From Vibrio sp. 99-70-13A1 (lineage in GTDB: Bacteria > Pseudomonadota > Gammaproteobacteria > Enterobacterales > Vibrionaceae), in contig NZ_VTXD01000045.1 of assembly GCF_013114625.1 (NCBI RefSeq), positions 1 to 32,097 of the forward strand: a stretch of DNA of 32,097 nt, read 5' to 3'. The notes beneath the pieces are model-generated. The model ran no database searches, was not told the DNA's origin, and saw only the letters and a list, made by a program, of their open reading frames with translations. Position numbers and translations under genes: made by a program. The stretch's first letter is position 1. The number at the start of each line of letters is the position of its first letter. Positions 17,484 to 25,546 of this stretch are shown here, piece by piece.

Positions 17484-17684
17484 AGGCGGGCCTGCTTAAG
17501 CAAGGAAGGTATATATCCCTAGTATATCTGATGCTAGGGGTAACCTACAGATATGCTTTGGAAATCACCCTAAATAGGGCAAATTTGTACCACATAAAAA
17601 CCTCTCCACAATTAAAGCTCTAAAAAATGGAAGATCATAAAGGGATTTTCTAAAAGACAGTTTTCACTCCCTGATATAAACAAC

Positions 17685-17708
17685 AACACCTCGACAAGCG
17701 AGGTGTTT
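17685..17708 (-). terminator. Probable terminator downstream of motX
   Basis: Arms AACACCTCG and CGAGGTGTT enclose ACAAG, with a T-rich but interrupted tail on the minus strand. Two more hairpins lie between it and the motX stop: AGAC-TTCG-GTCT near 17713-17724, and CATAAAGAT/ATCTTTATG at about 17732-17762. Confidence 0.65.
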
Positions 17709-17771
17709 AAGTCAGACTTCGGTCTAAAACGTCATAAAGATAAAGTGCAGGTTCATCTTTATGTCAGTCTT

Positions 17772-18407
17772 TTACCAAAAGACATCACGGCGTTTAGCAC
17801 GAGCAATGATGTTATCAGGCATTCTTTGTTCTAAACCATTTCGTAAAACTGAAATTCTTTTGTGCTGCCTTTGATCGGCAGTTACAGAGTTATATAGCCA
17901 GCGGTAAGCATCTTCATAATCGAGAGGGCTTCCGTAGTCTCGGAGTAATAATTCAGCTAAATGAATACGGGCTTTAAGGTTCCCCATAGCCGCAGCTTCG
18001 CGCAAATAAGGAATAGCTCGCTCTTTATCTTGCTGAACTAATGTGCCTCTCGAGTAATAACGCCCGAGTTGCTCTAAAGCCACTGGTAAACCTTGATGTG
18101 CTGAGTTTTCCATATAATAGAGACCAAGCTCTACATCTTGTTCAACACATACTCCCCACGCAAGCATGTCACCGTATAAGAATTCATAAGACGGTAAACT
18201 AATACGTGTTGCACGGGCAACAATATCTTCAACCAACTGGCATTTATCCGCTTTCACACGCTCTAAATGCTGATTGCGTTCTATTAAATTAATCAACTCA
18301 GCTTCAGTGTATATCGGTACAGGCTCTCCTACATCAGCTAAATCTGCATAGCTAAAAGTTGAGCTCAACGCGAATACTAATGAAGCTGCTACAATTCGTA
18401 GCTTCAT
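17772..18407 (-). CDS. motX: Sodium-driven polar flagellar motor protein MotX
   Basis: The 211-residue protein has a signal peptide (KLRIVAASLVFALSSTFSYA, cut before DLADVG) and Sel1-like alpha repeats (EFLYGDMLAWGVCVEQDVELGLYYMENSA, LEQLGRYYSRGTLVQQDKERAIPYLREAA, and a third around LAELLLRDYGSPLDYEDAYRW). Length, repeats and the C-terminal RAKRRDVFW are those of vibrio MotX, the periplasmic T-ring protein that holds the PomAB stator at the polar flagellum. Cysteines occur at KCQLVE and GVCVEQ. In V. cholerae motX also lies beside purA, as I recall. A sigma-28 promoter upstream supports the call. A generic Sel1-repeat protein is the alternative but unlikely. Confidence 0.92.
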   Translation of the reverse strand: MKLRIVAASLVFALSSTFSYADLADVGEPVPIYTEAELINLIERNQHLERVKADKCQLVEDIVARATRISLPSYEFLYGDMLAWGVCVEQDVELGLYYMENSAHQGLPVALEQLGRYYSRGTLVQQDKERAIPYLREAAAMGNLKARIHLAELLLRDYGSPLDYEDAYRWLYNSVTADQRQHKRISVLRNGLEQRMPDNIIARAKRRDVFW

Positions 18408-18496
18408 ACCTGCACTCTTTTATCTGTCTTTGAAACGCAAGACTCACTGCTTTTAATGCAGCAAAGACTTATAGCACTTCACTTACCATGATAACT

Positions 18497-18523
18497 GTAT
18501 CGGCAACTGACATATTTGCTTTA
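18497..18523 (-). promoter_or_regulatory. Sigma-28 (FliA) promoter of motX
   Basis: On the minus strand, TAAAGCAA (18516-18523), exactly 11 bases, then GCCGATAC (18497-18504). The flagellar sigma-28 consensus is TAAAGTTT-N11-GCCGATAA. The -10 matches 7 of 8 and the -35 core TAAAG is intact. It lies about 90 bases upstream of the motX ATG. Confidence 0.82.
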
Positions 18524-18610
18524 GACAAAACTTGCCGATGATGGGCAATATTTTGCCAGATAGCGTACAAAAGATCATCAGCAATAATAAAAACTATAAA
18601 CCATAGATAT

Positions 18611-18641
18611 AAAAAAAGCCGACTTAATAAAGTCGGCTTTT
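18611..18641 (-). terminator. Terminator of purA
   Basis: A perfect 12-bp stem (AAAAGCCGACTT / AAGTCGGCTTTT) has an AATA loop and a T7 tail on the minus strand. It starts about 62 bases past the purA stop. Confidence 0.9.
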
Positions 18642-18702
18642 AGAAAACTATTTTATTATCAAAGCACTAAATTAAAATGCCTTGGTAATCACTCAATAGG
18701 CA

Positions 18703-20019
18703 TTATGCGCCGTATGGGTGAACCTTGATGATAGTTTCGTTACGATCTGGACCCGTTGATACGATATCAATTGGAACACCCGTTAGGTCTTCAATACGCT
18801 TGATGTAATCTAGAGCAGCTTGTGGAAGCGCATCAATAGTCTTAGCACCAAATGTGTTCTCGCTCCAACCAGGCATTGTTTCGTAGATTGGTGTAGCTTC
18901 TTCAAATGACTCAGCTGCCATTGGAGAAACTTCTAGAACAGAACCATCTTTCATCTTGTAACCAGTACAGATTTTTAGCTCTTCTAGACCATCTAAAACG
19001 TCTAGTTTAGTTAGACAGATACCAGATAGAGAGTTGATTTGGATAGCGCGTCGCATAGCAACAGCATCAAACCAACCAGTACGACGTAGACGACCCGTTG
19101 TAGCACCAAATTCGTGACCAACATCGCCTAAGTGCTTACCTACAGGGTCTTGCTTATCAAGACCATCGTAAAGCTCTGTAGGGAATGGACCTGAACCTAC
19201 ACGAGTACAGTAAGCCTTGGTAATACCAAGAATGTAACCGATGTGGCGAGGACCAAAACCAGAACCTGCAGCAACACCACCAGCAGTAGTGTTAGAAGAC
19301 GTTACGTAAGGGTATGTACCGTGGTCGATATCTAGTAGCGTACCTTGAGCACCTTCGAACATGATTTTGTCGCCGCGCTTACGTGCTGCGTCAAGTTCGT
19401 CCGTTACATCGATAACCATCGCAGTTAACATATCTGCGTAGCTCATCGCTTGCTCTAGTACTTCTTCATAGCTTACTGTTTCAGCTTTGTAGAAGTGCTC
19501 TAGTTGGAAGTTGTGGAATTCCATAACTTCTTTCAGTTTCACTGCAAACATTTCTTTATCGAAAAGGTCACCAACGCGTAAACCGCGACGAGCAACTTTA
19601 TCTTCGTAAGCAGGACCGATACCACGACCAGTTGTACCAATAGCCTTAGCGCCACGAGCGATTTCACGCGCGTTGTCGATTGCAATGTGGTACGGAAGAA
19701 TTAGTGGACAAGCTTCAGAAATGAAAAGACGTTCACGAACAGGAATGCCGCGATCTTCAAGAGGTTTCATTTCTTTAAGAAGTGCGTCAGGCGATAATAC
19801 TACACCGTTACCGATAACACATTTTACGTTATCGCGAAGAATGCCTGATGGAATTAAGTGAAGAACGGTTTTTTCACCGTCAATGACAAGAGTGTGACCT
19901 GCATTGTGACCGCCTTGGTAGCGAACCACGTATTTTGCATCTTCAGTTAAAAGGTCAACAATTTTACCTTTACCTTCGTCACCCCATTGGGTGCCCAGAA
20001 CGACTACGTTATTTCCCAT
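18703..20019 (-). CDS. purA: Adenylosuccinate synthetase
   Basis: It catalyses the first committed step from IMP to AMP: IMP + aspartate + GTP to adenylosuccinate. The 438 residues carry the GTP-binding GTQWGDEGKGK (Asp14 and Lys17 in the active site), YQGGHNAGHT, the IMP-binding ATTGRLRRTGWFD, and the C-terminal STGPDRNETI guanine-recognition motif. The ATG has GGAAAG just upstream. It is transcribed alone between a divergent DUF2065 gene and a strong terminator. Confidence 0.98.
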   Translation of the reverse strand: MGNNVVVLGTQWGDEGKGKIVDLLTEDAKYVVRYQGGHNAGHTLVIDGEKTVLHLIPSGILRDNVKCVIGNGVVLSPDALLKEMKPLEDRGIPVRERLFISEACPLILPYHIAIDNAREIARGAKAIGTTGRGIGPAYEDKVARRGLRVGDLFDKEMFAVKLKEVMEFHNFQLEHFYKAETVSYEEVLEQAMSYADMLTAMVIDVTDELDAARKRGDKIMFEGAQGTLLDIDHGTYPYVTSSNTTAGGVAAGSGFGPRHIGYILGITKAYCTRVGSGPFPTELYDGLDKQDPVGKHLGDVGHEFGATTGRLRRTGWFDAVAMRRAIQINSLSGICLTKLDVLDGLEELKICTGYKMKDGSVLEVSPMAAESFEEATPIYETMPGWSENTFGAKTIDALPQAALDYIKRIEDLTGVPIDIVSTGPDRNETIIKVHPYGA

Positions 20020-20050
20020 CTTTCCAATTTCTGTTGCTAATTAAAAATGG

Positions 20051-20059
20051 ATTCTAGCA
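20051..20059 (-). promoter_or_regulatory. Candidate extended -10 of purA
   Basis: TGCTAGAAT on the minus strand fits TGnTATAAT with one change. No good -35 is seen at 17 bases. It lies about 32 bases before the purA ATG. Confidence 0.4.
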
Positions 20060-20105
20060 TCGAATCGGTCTATTTGCAGTCATTTTTTGTTCATAACTCC
20101 GATTA

Positions 20106-20134
20106 TTAGCCATAGAAAATGCGGCAGGTATACT
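20106..20134 (+). promoter_or_regulatory. Candidate promoter of the DUF2065 gene
   Basis: TTAGCC and TATACT are separated by 17 bases, ending 56 bases before the ATG. The -10 is good, the -35 poor. Confidence 0.4.
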
Positions 20135-20190
20135 GATATGATCACAAAAACCATTGATATATTGAACTTTTTATTCACTAGGGACAAACG

Positions 20191-20376
20191 ATGTCAAATT
20201 CTATCTGGCTTGCTATTGGACTGGTTTTAATTGTAGAAGGGCTAGGACCTTTAATCGCGCCTAACGGTTGGCGAAATATGGTGGCGCAACTAAGTCAACA
20301 ACCTGACAACCAACTCAGGCGCATTGGTGGATGCTTGGTCGTTGCTGGGTTAGTTATTGCGGTGATGACAGCATAA
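20191..20376 (+). CDS. Small DUF2065 (YjeT-like) inner-membrane protein
   Basis: The 61-residue protein has two hydrophobic segments (about 5-22, WLAIGLVLIVEGLGPLIAP, and 45-60, GGCLVVAGLVIAVMTA) joined by a polar loop. This is the DUF2065 pattern, including the conserved EGLGPLI and the LRRIGG before the second helix. AGGGA lies 6 bases before the ATG. The location between hflC and purA matches E. coli yjeT, but the orientation is reversed here. Function unknown. Confidence 0.88.
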   Translation: MSNSIWLAIGLVLIVEGLGPLIAPNGWRNMVAQLSQQPDNQLRRIGGCLVVAGLVIAVMTA

Positions 20377-20393
20377 AAAGTTATATTTTCGAT

Positions 20394-20425
20394 TCCTAAG
20401 CTCCTAAGCTCCTAAGCTCCTAAGC
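20394..20425. repeat. Four tandem copies of TCCTAAGC
   Basis: Four perfect 8-bp units lie between the DUF2065 stop and the shared terminator. They fall outside any gene. Perfect short repeats of this kind usually vary in copy number between strains. Confidence 0.95.
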
Positions 20426-20455
20426 AAATTATAGAGTTCATTGAATTTGAAAAGC

Positions 20456-20481
20456 AAAAAGGCTCCATGAGGAGCCTTTTT
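20456..20481. terminator. Bidirectional terminator between the DUF2065 gene and hflC
   Basis: GGCTCC-ATGA-GGAGCC is flanked by AAAAA on the left and TTTTT on the right. It is symmetrical, so it serves both converging genes. Confidence 0.9.
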
Positions 20482-20532
20482 ATTATCAATACACTTTGTA
20501 TCTAGCTTAGATACAGCCATTAGCCTCAATAA

Positions 20533-21504
20533 TTATTGAGCGCCTTTTGACGTATTCATGTATTGGAAGAAGTCCGTTTTAGGATCAAGAACTAAGATAT
20601 CGCTCTTATCACTAAATGAAGCTTCATAAGCTTGAAGTGAACGTAAGAAACCGTAGAACTCAGGATCTTTGCTGTATACATCAGAGTAAATTTTCGCAGC
20701 TTCTGCATCAGCATCACCACGAGTTACTCGAGCTGTACGGTCAGCTTCAGCAAGAACAGTCGCTACTTCTAGCTCAGCTTGAGCACGGATAACTTCTGCT
20801 TTCTCACGACCTTGAGAACGGTGTCTACGAGCAACCGATTCACGTTCTGCACGCATACGGCGATAGATAGATTCACTGATTTCGTCAGGAAGGTTAATTT
20901 TCTTCATTCGGAAATCAACAACTTCAACACCTAAATCAGCCATCGCACTTTCTGCCGTTCCAGACAAAACGTTCGCCATAACTTTATCTCGTTCACCATC
21001 AATCTCTAGTGCTTCTTTTGCAGCTTCAGTTGTTACTTCTTCGCTATCAACACTATCCGGTAGTACGTCTTTATTACGCGGGCCTGAAACGATTTGCTTG
21101 ATCTCTCGAGAACCAATTTCAGAACGAAGAACATCTGTCACTTTACGCTCAAGAAGTGCTTCTGCCGTCATGATGTTGCCACCGCCCGTACTCAGATAAA
21201 AACGTCCAAAATCAGCAATACGCCATTTTGCATAGGTATCAATTAGAACGTCTTTTTTCTCTGATGTAACGAAACGATCAGAACGACCATCCATCGTTTG
21301 AATACGAGCATCAAGTACTTTAACGCGATCAAACAGAGGCATCTTAAAGTGTAAACCTGGTTCATAGATTCGTGATACGCCGTTGTCATCGAGAACTCGA
21401 CCAAAACGAATTACCATGCCACGTTCGCCTTCTTGAACCACAAATAGTGACATCAATAAAAGGGCAATCGTCACAACTAATACAGGGATCATTAACTTAC
21501 GCAT
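20533..21504 (-). CDS. hflC: HflC, FtsH protease modulator (SPFH family)
   Basis: The 323-residue inner-membrane protein has one N-terminal membrane segment (about 4-23, LMIPVLVVTIALLLMSLFVV) followed by the SPFH/band-7 domain (QEGERGMVIRFGRV onward) and a charged coiled-coil segment (RRMRAERESVARRHRSQGREKAEVIRAQAELE). With HflK it forms the large periplasmic cage that limits FtsH activity. Only 2 bases separate it from hflK. AGGGAG precedes the ATG. Last gene of the hfq-hflX-hflK-hflC run. Confidence 0.96.
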   Translation of the reverse strand: MRKLMIPVLVVTIALLLMSLFVVQEGERGMVIRFGRVLDDNGVSRIYEPGLHFKMPLFDRVKVLDARIQTMDGRSDRFVTSEKKDVLIDTYAKWRIADFGRFYLSTGGGNIMTAEALLERKVTDVLRSEIGSREIKQIVSGPRNKDVLPDSVDSEEVTTEAAKEALEIDGERDKVMANVLSGTAESAMADLGVEVVDFRMKKINLPDEISESIYRRMRAERESVARRHRSQGREKAEVIRAQAELEVATVLAEADRTARVTRGDADAEAAKIYSDVYSKDPEFYGFLRSLQAYEASFSDKSDILVLDPKTDFFQYMNTSKGAQ

Positions 21505-21506
21505 TA

Positions 21507-22694
21507 TTAGTATCTCCCTTGACGTGAGCTGTCTGAACGAGTTTGAGAGCTAGACTGAGGATCGGCTTGAGTTTCAAGTTCAATCTGGTCATAAGTCGAT
21601 GGTGCTTTTTGACTTTTCACAGCTTTCGAACCACCTTGACCCAGTTTATCAATTGGTAGATATAGCAGGTTACCACTCGATTCAGAATCAATCAGAACTT
21701 TAGATGTGCTTGAGTACACTTTTTCCATTGTATCTAGGTACATACGGTTACGTGTTACTTCAGGAGCCGCTTGGTATTCAGGTAAAAGTTTCTCGAATTG
21801 AGCTACCTGACCTAAAGCACCATTAACGATACGCTCAGAGTAACCCACCGCTTCTTTCTTCAAACGCTCAGCTCGACCTGTTGCTTTTGGAATAATATCA
21901 TTACGGTAAGCTTCAGCTTCACGTTCAAAACGCTCTTCATCCTCACGAGCTGCGATAGCATCATCAAATGCATCTTTTACTTGCTCAGGTGGACGTGCTG
22001 ACTGGAAGTTCACATCAACAATAAGAATACCTAAGTCGTAGCTATCAATAATACGATTTAGCGTTTCTTGAGTGCTTTGACGAATCTGTTGACGACCACT
22101 AGTTAGGATACTATCCATTAGTGAATCACCAATTACCGCACGAAGCGCAGAATCTGTTGCTTGGCGTAAACTGTCATCCGCATCCGTTACACGATACAAA
22201 TACTTGTACGGATCAGAAACACGGTATTGAACGCCCATCTCAACAGTCACAACGTTTTCATCTTTCGTCAGCATCGTACCAGAAGCACGTAAAGAACGAA
22301 TCGCTTGAACGTTGACCAGTTGCTCATCTTTAATTTCATCGATAAAGCGTGGGTGCCAGTTAAGACCAGGTTCTTCGATACGATCAAATTGACCAAGTCG
22401 AAGTACAACTGCTCTTTCTGCTTCGCCAACGGTATAGAAACCTGCGAAGAACCAAACTGCGACAGCGATTACCGCAATGACACCAAAGCCAATTGCACCA
22501 CCACCGCCGCCAATTGATGGACCATTGCCACCTTTTTTACCAAACTTGCCACCCAGCTTTTGACTCAGTTTATTAAATACTTCGTCTAAATCTGGCGGTC
22601 CTTGATCTCGGCCACCGCGATTATCTTTCTTACCCCAAGGGTCATTATCGCGGCCGTTATTGCCGTTGTTATTTCCAGGCTCATTCCACGCCAT
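21507..22694 (-). CDS. hflK: HflK, FtsH protease modulator (SPFH family)
   Basis: The 395-residue partner of HflC has a Gly/Asn/Asp-rich cytoplasmic N terminus (NEPGNNNGNNGRDNDPWG...), one membrane segment at about 67-90 (IGFGVIAVIAVAVWFFAGFYTV), an SPFH domain starting GEAERAVVLRLGQF, and a long helical region with DAIAAREDEERFEREAEAYRND. GGAG lies 7 bases before the ATG, 27 bases after hflX. Gene order and spacing match the E. coli hflXKC operon. Confidence 0.96.
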   Translation of the reverse strand: MAWNEPGNNNGNNGRDNDPWGKKDNRGGRDQGPPDLDEVFNKLSQKLGGKFGKKGGNGPSIGGGGGAIGFGVIAVIAVAVWFFAGFYTVGEAERAVVLRLGQFDRIEEPGLNWHPRFIDEIKDEQLVNVQAIRSLRASGTMLTKDENVVTVEMGVQYRVSDPYKYLYRVTDADDSLRQATDSALRAVIGDSLMDSILTSGRQQIRQSTQETLNRIIDSYDLGILIVDVNFQSARPPEQVKDAFDDAIAAREDEERFEREAEAYRNDIIPKATGRAERLKKEAVGYSERIVNGALGQVAQFEKLLPEYQAAPEVTRNRMYLDTMEKVYSSTSKVLIDSESSGNLLYLPIDKLGQGGSKAVKSQKAPSTYDQIELETQADPQSSSQTRSDSSRQGRY

Positions 22695-22721
22695 TAGAAA
22701 GCTCCATCATTTGATATGACG

Positions 22722-24029
22722 TTATACTCTAGCAGTCTCTTCAGTAACGATAAAGTCACCTAAGAGTGCCCCTTCTCTTTTTTCGAGTTTAGACCAATCT
22801 ACTTGCTGCATTCGAATATCAATCAACAAGTTACCATCTTGGTCATATTCTTCTCGTTGAATACAATTCAGCTGAAAGAACTTACTACGAATTTTACCTT
22901 GGTACTGAGGCGGAATTCGTAATTGGTATTGCACAATTTGACTCGCTAACCGTTCGGTTAACGCTTCAAATAATAAATCCGTACCCAAACCATCCATTGC
23001 AGAAACCCAGACAGTGCGAGGCACGCCTTCATCGTCTCTTTCAATGCGTGGTTTTTGATTGTCCATGCGATCAATTTTATTCATGACGACTAATGTCGGC
23101 ACTTCGTGCGCATCAATTTCTTCTAGCACATCATGAACAGCTTGGATATTCTCACGAAAACGGTCATCACTGGCATCAACAACATGTAACAAAATGTCAG
23201 CTTCTTGCGTTTCTTGCAACGTTGCCTTGAATGCCGCAACCAAATCATGAGGCAAATGTCGAATAAACCCAACAGTATCTGCAAGGATTGCTGGTCCAAC
23301 ATCGGCTAACTCGATCTTACGTAATGTAGGATCAAGCGTTGCAAATAATTGGTCGGCAGCATAAACACCGGCAGAAGTAATTCGATTAAATAACGTCGAT
23401 TTACCAGCATTGGTGTAGCCCACAAGAGAAATTGTCGGTATCTCGGCTCTATTCCGAGCACGACGACCTTGTTCCCGCTGCTTAGCCACTTTAGCTAAAC
23501 GGCGTAATATCGCTTTAATACGATCACGCAACAAACGACGGTCTGTTTCTAGTTGAGTTTCACCTGGACCACGTAAGCCTATCCCACCTTTTTGTCTTTC
23601 TAGGTGAGTCCAACCGCGAATCAATCGAGTCGATATATGACGAAGCTGAGCAAGCTCGACTTGCAATTTACCTTCATGTGTTCGGGCTCTTTGAGCGAAT
23701 ATATCTAAGATCAAACCAGTACGGTCAATCACTCGACATTCACACAAAGCTTCAAGGTTACGTTCTTGGGCAGGAGAGAGGGAATGGTTAAAAATTACAA
23801 TTTCAGCGCCAGTAAGTTGGACAGATTGAGCAATTTCTTGAGCCTTACCCTCACCAACATAGTATTTAGGGAGCGGGGATTGTCGACTACCAGTAATTAC
23901 CTGTAGTGTTTCAACCCCTGCAGAAGAAACTAGCATTTCACACTCGCTAAGATCTTCCCACTCACCTTCTTGCGTGAAGTTGATATGAACAAGCACCGCT
24001 CGCTCACCGGATTCATAACGGTCAAACAA
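22722..24029 (-). CDS. hflX: Ribosome-associated GTPase HflX
   Basis: This GTPase splits stalled or heat-damaged 70S ribosomes. The 435 residues comprise the HflX N-terminal domain (YVGEGKAQEIA, RARTHEGKLQVELAQLRH, GIGLRGPGETQLETDRR) and a G domain with G1 GYTNAGKS, G3 DTVGF and G4 NKID, then a short C-terminal domain. The start is TTG at 24029: AAGGAG sits 8 bases upstream and the product begins FDRYESGE, as E. coli HflX does. It follows hfq by 44 bases; a small hairpin (TACAGC-AAAT-GCTGTA, 24046-24061) lies just upstream of the ribosome site. Confidence 0.96.
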   Translation of the reverse strand: MFDRYESGERAVLVHINFTQEGEWEDLSECEMLVSSAGVETLQVITGSRQSPLPKYYVGEGKAQEIAQSVQLTGAEIVIFNHSLSPAQERNLEALCECRVIDRTGLILDIFAQRARTHEGKLQVELAQLRHISTRLIRGWTHLERQKGGIGLRGPGETQLETDRRLLRDRIKAILRRLAKVAKQREQGRRARNRAEIPTISLVGYTNAGKSTLFNRITSAGVYAADQLFATLDPTLRKIELADVGPAILADTVGFIRHLPHDLVAAFKATLQETQEADILLHVVDASDDRFRENIQAVHDVLEEIDAHEVPTLVVMNKIDRMDNQKPRIERDDEGVPRTVWVSAMDGLGTDLLFEALTERLASQIVQYQLRIPPQYQGKIRSKFFQLNCIQREEYDQDGNLLIDIRMQQVDWSKLEKREGALLGDFIVTEETARV

Positions 24030-24073
24030 GCAACCAACTCCTTATTACAGCAAATGCTGTATTACTAATACTA

Positions 24074-24337
24074 TTAATCTTCAGACTTCTCTGGACGATC
24101 AGATGGCGCACGTTGCTCGCCGCTGTGGTGACTTACTGCTCGTGCAGGTACCACAGTAGAAATAGCATGCTTGTATACCATTTGGTTTACAGTATTTTTC
24201 AGCAAGATCACGAATTGATCAAAAGACTCGATCTGACCTTGTAGCTTGATGCCATTCACAAGGTAGATAGACACGGGAATACGCTCTCGACGGAGTGCAT
24301 TTAGAAACGGGTCTTGTAAAGATTGCCCCTTAGCCAT
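24074..24337 (-). CDS. hfq: RNA chaperone Hfq
   Basis: The 87-residue protein forms the Sm-like hexamer that pairs small RNAs with mRNAs. All core residues are in place: Gln8 and Phe42 of the proximal face, the Sm2 motif Tyr55-Lys56-His57, and the Arg-rich rim RRER. The C-terminal tail is short compared with E. coli (102 aa) and is acidic at its end (PEKSED). AAGGAA precedes the ATG. A terminator separates it from miaA, so it probably also has its own promoter within 24338-24420, which I could not assign. Confidence 0.98.
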   Translation of the reverse strand: MAKGQSLQDPFLNALRRERIPVSIYLVNGIKLQGQIESFDQFVILLKNTVNQMVYKHAISTVVPARAVSHHSGEQRAPSDRPEKSED

Positions 24338-24423
24338 TTTATTTTCCTTATTTGTATTTTGTTGTAATTATTTAGCTAGTGGTGCACTCAAAGGTGCGGC
24401 CTTTGCTTCTGAGCTAAATGAAT

Positions 24424-24475
24424 AAAAAACTCCGTTGTTATTGAAAGACTGCAAGTTTAAAAGTCTCAATAACGG
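24424..24475 (-). terminator. Intrinsic terminator/attenuator between miaA and hfq
   Basis: On the minus strand CCGTT.ATTGA.GACT pairs with AGTC.TCAATAAC.ACGG (with a small bulge). It is followed by AGTTTTTTATT. It lies about 50 bases past the miaA stop and 87 bases ahead of hfq, so it should reduce hfq expression from the mutL-miaA transcript. Confidence 0.72.
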
Positions 24476-24524
24476 ATCCTTTCCAGAGTTTATTCACGAA
24501 AAAGCGATCACATTATACACAGCA

Positions 24525-25460
24525 TTACTCATCATGCGCTATTGCATCTGATAGAGTTTCTAATGCTTGTTCAATGTTTTCACTATCTAACCAAGTTAAA
24601 TTGTCCCAGCTACGTAGCCAGGTTATTTGTCGCTTGGCCAATTGACGAGTTGCGCAGACACCACGAAAAATCGCTTCGTCTAAACTACAGTTCCCGTCTA
24701 AATAATCCCACATTTGTCGATAACCTACGCATCGAACAGAAGGGAGATCCGGGTGAAGATCTTCTCTAGCGTATAACGCTTTCATTTCATCTTCAAATCC
24801 TGCTTCCACCATCTTTTCAAAACGAAGTTCAATACGACGGTGTAGTTCAGCTCTTTCCTTCGGTGCTATCGCAAATTGCTTAACACGAAAGGGCAGGCTT
24901 TCACCTTTTACTTGAGTAAGTTCAGTTAGAGTTTTACCTGAAATTCGATAAACTTCCAATGCTCTTGATAATCTCTGCGGATCGTTGGGGTGAATTCGGT
25001 CACCCGCAACTGGATCTATCTTTTTTAATTCTTCGTGCAGCGCAACCCAGCCTTTCTCAGCCGCTTCAGTTTCTATTTGCTGGCGAATATCTTGATCGGC
25101 AGCTGGCAATGGTGAGAGCCCTTCTAATAGAGCTTTGTAGTACAACATAGTCCCGCCAACCAGCAACGGAATTTTTCCTGCTGCTACAATCTCATTCATT
25201 TCCTTTAAAGCATCACGACGAAAGTCTGCCGCGGAGTAGGCTTCTTTTGGGTCTAAAATGTCGATTAACCGATGAGGGGCTTGTGCAAGTTCGTTTTCAT
25301 CTGGCTTTGCTGTACCGATATCCATACCTTTATAGATCAGAGCTGAATCTACGCTAATGATTTCCACTGGGAATTTTTGGCGTAAACGAATAGCCAAGTC
25401 AGTCTTTCCTGATGCAGTAGGGCCCATTAAAAACAGCGCTAAAGGTAATTTTTGAGTCAT
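24525..25460 (-). CDS. miaA: tRNA dimethylallyltransferase
   Basis: It adds dimethylallyl from DMAPP to A37 of tRNAs that read U-starting codons. The 311 residues carry the P-loop GPTASGKT (13-20), the substrate segment ISVDSALIYKGMDIGTAKP, DPKEAYSAADF, GGTMLYYKALLEGL and the C-terminal CATRQLAKRQITWLR that grips the anticodon stem. Located after mutL and before hfq, as in E. coli. The 86-base gap from mutL contains a TATAAT on the minus strand (25518-25523), a possible internal promoter. Confidence 0.97.
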   Translation of the reverse strand: MTQKLPLALFLMGPTASGKTDLAIRLRQKFPVEIISVDSALIYKGMDIGTAKPDENELAQAPHRLIDILDPKEAYSAADFRRDALKEMNEIVAAGKIPLLVGGTMLYYKALLEGLSPLPAADQDIRQQIETEAAEKGWVALHEELKKIDPVAGDRIHPNDPQRLSRALEVYRISGKTLTELTQVKGESLPFRVKQFAIAPKERAELHRRIELRFEKMVEAGFEDEMKALYAREDLHPDLPSVRCVGYRQMWDYLDGNCSLDEAIFRGVCATRQLAKRQITWLRSWDNLTWLDSENIEQALETLSDAIAHDE

Positions 25461-25546
25461 GATTATTTGTTTCTACTATTAAAAATCGGTTTATCTAACA
25501 CCCTCGTCAAAGACGAAATTATAATGCGAATAAAATAAAGGCAGTG

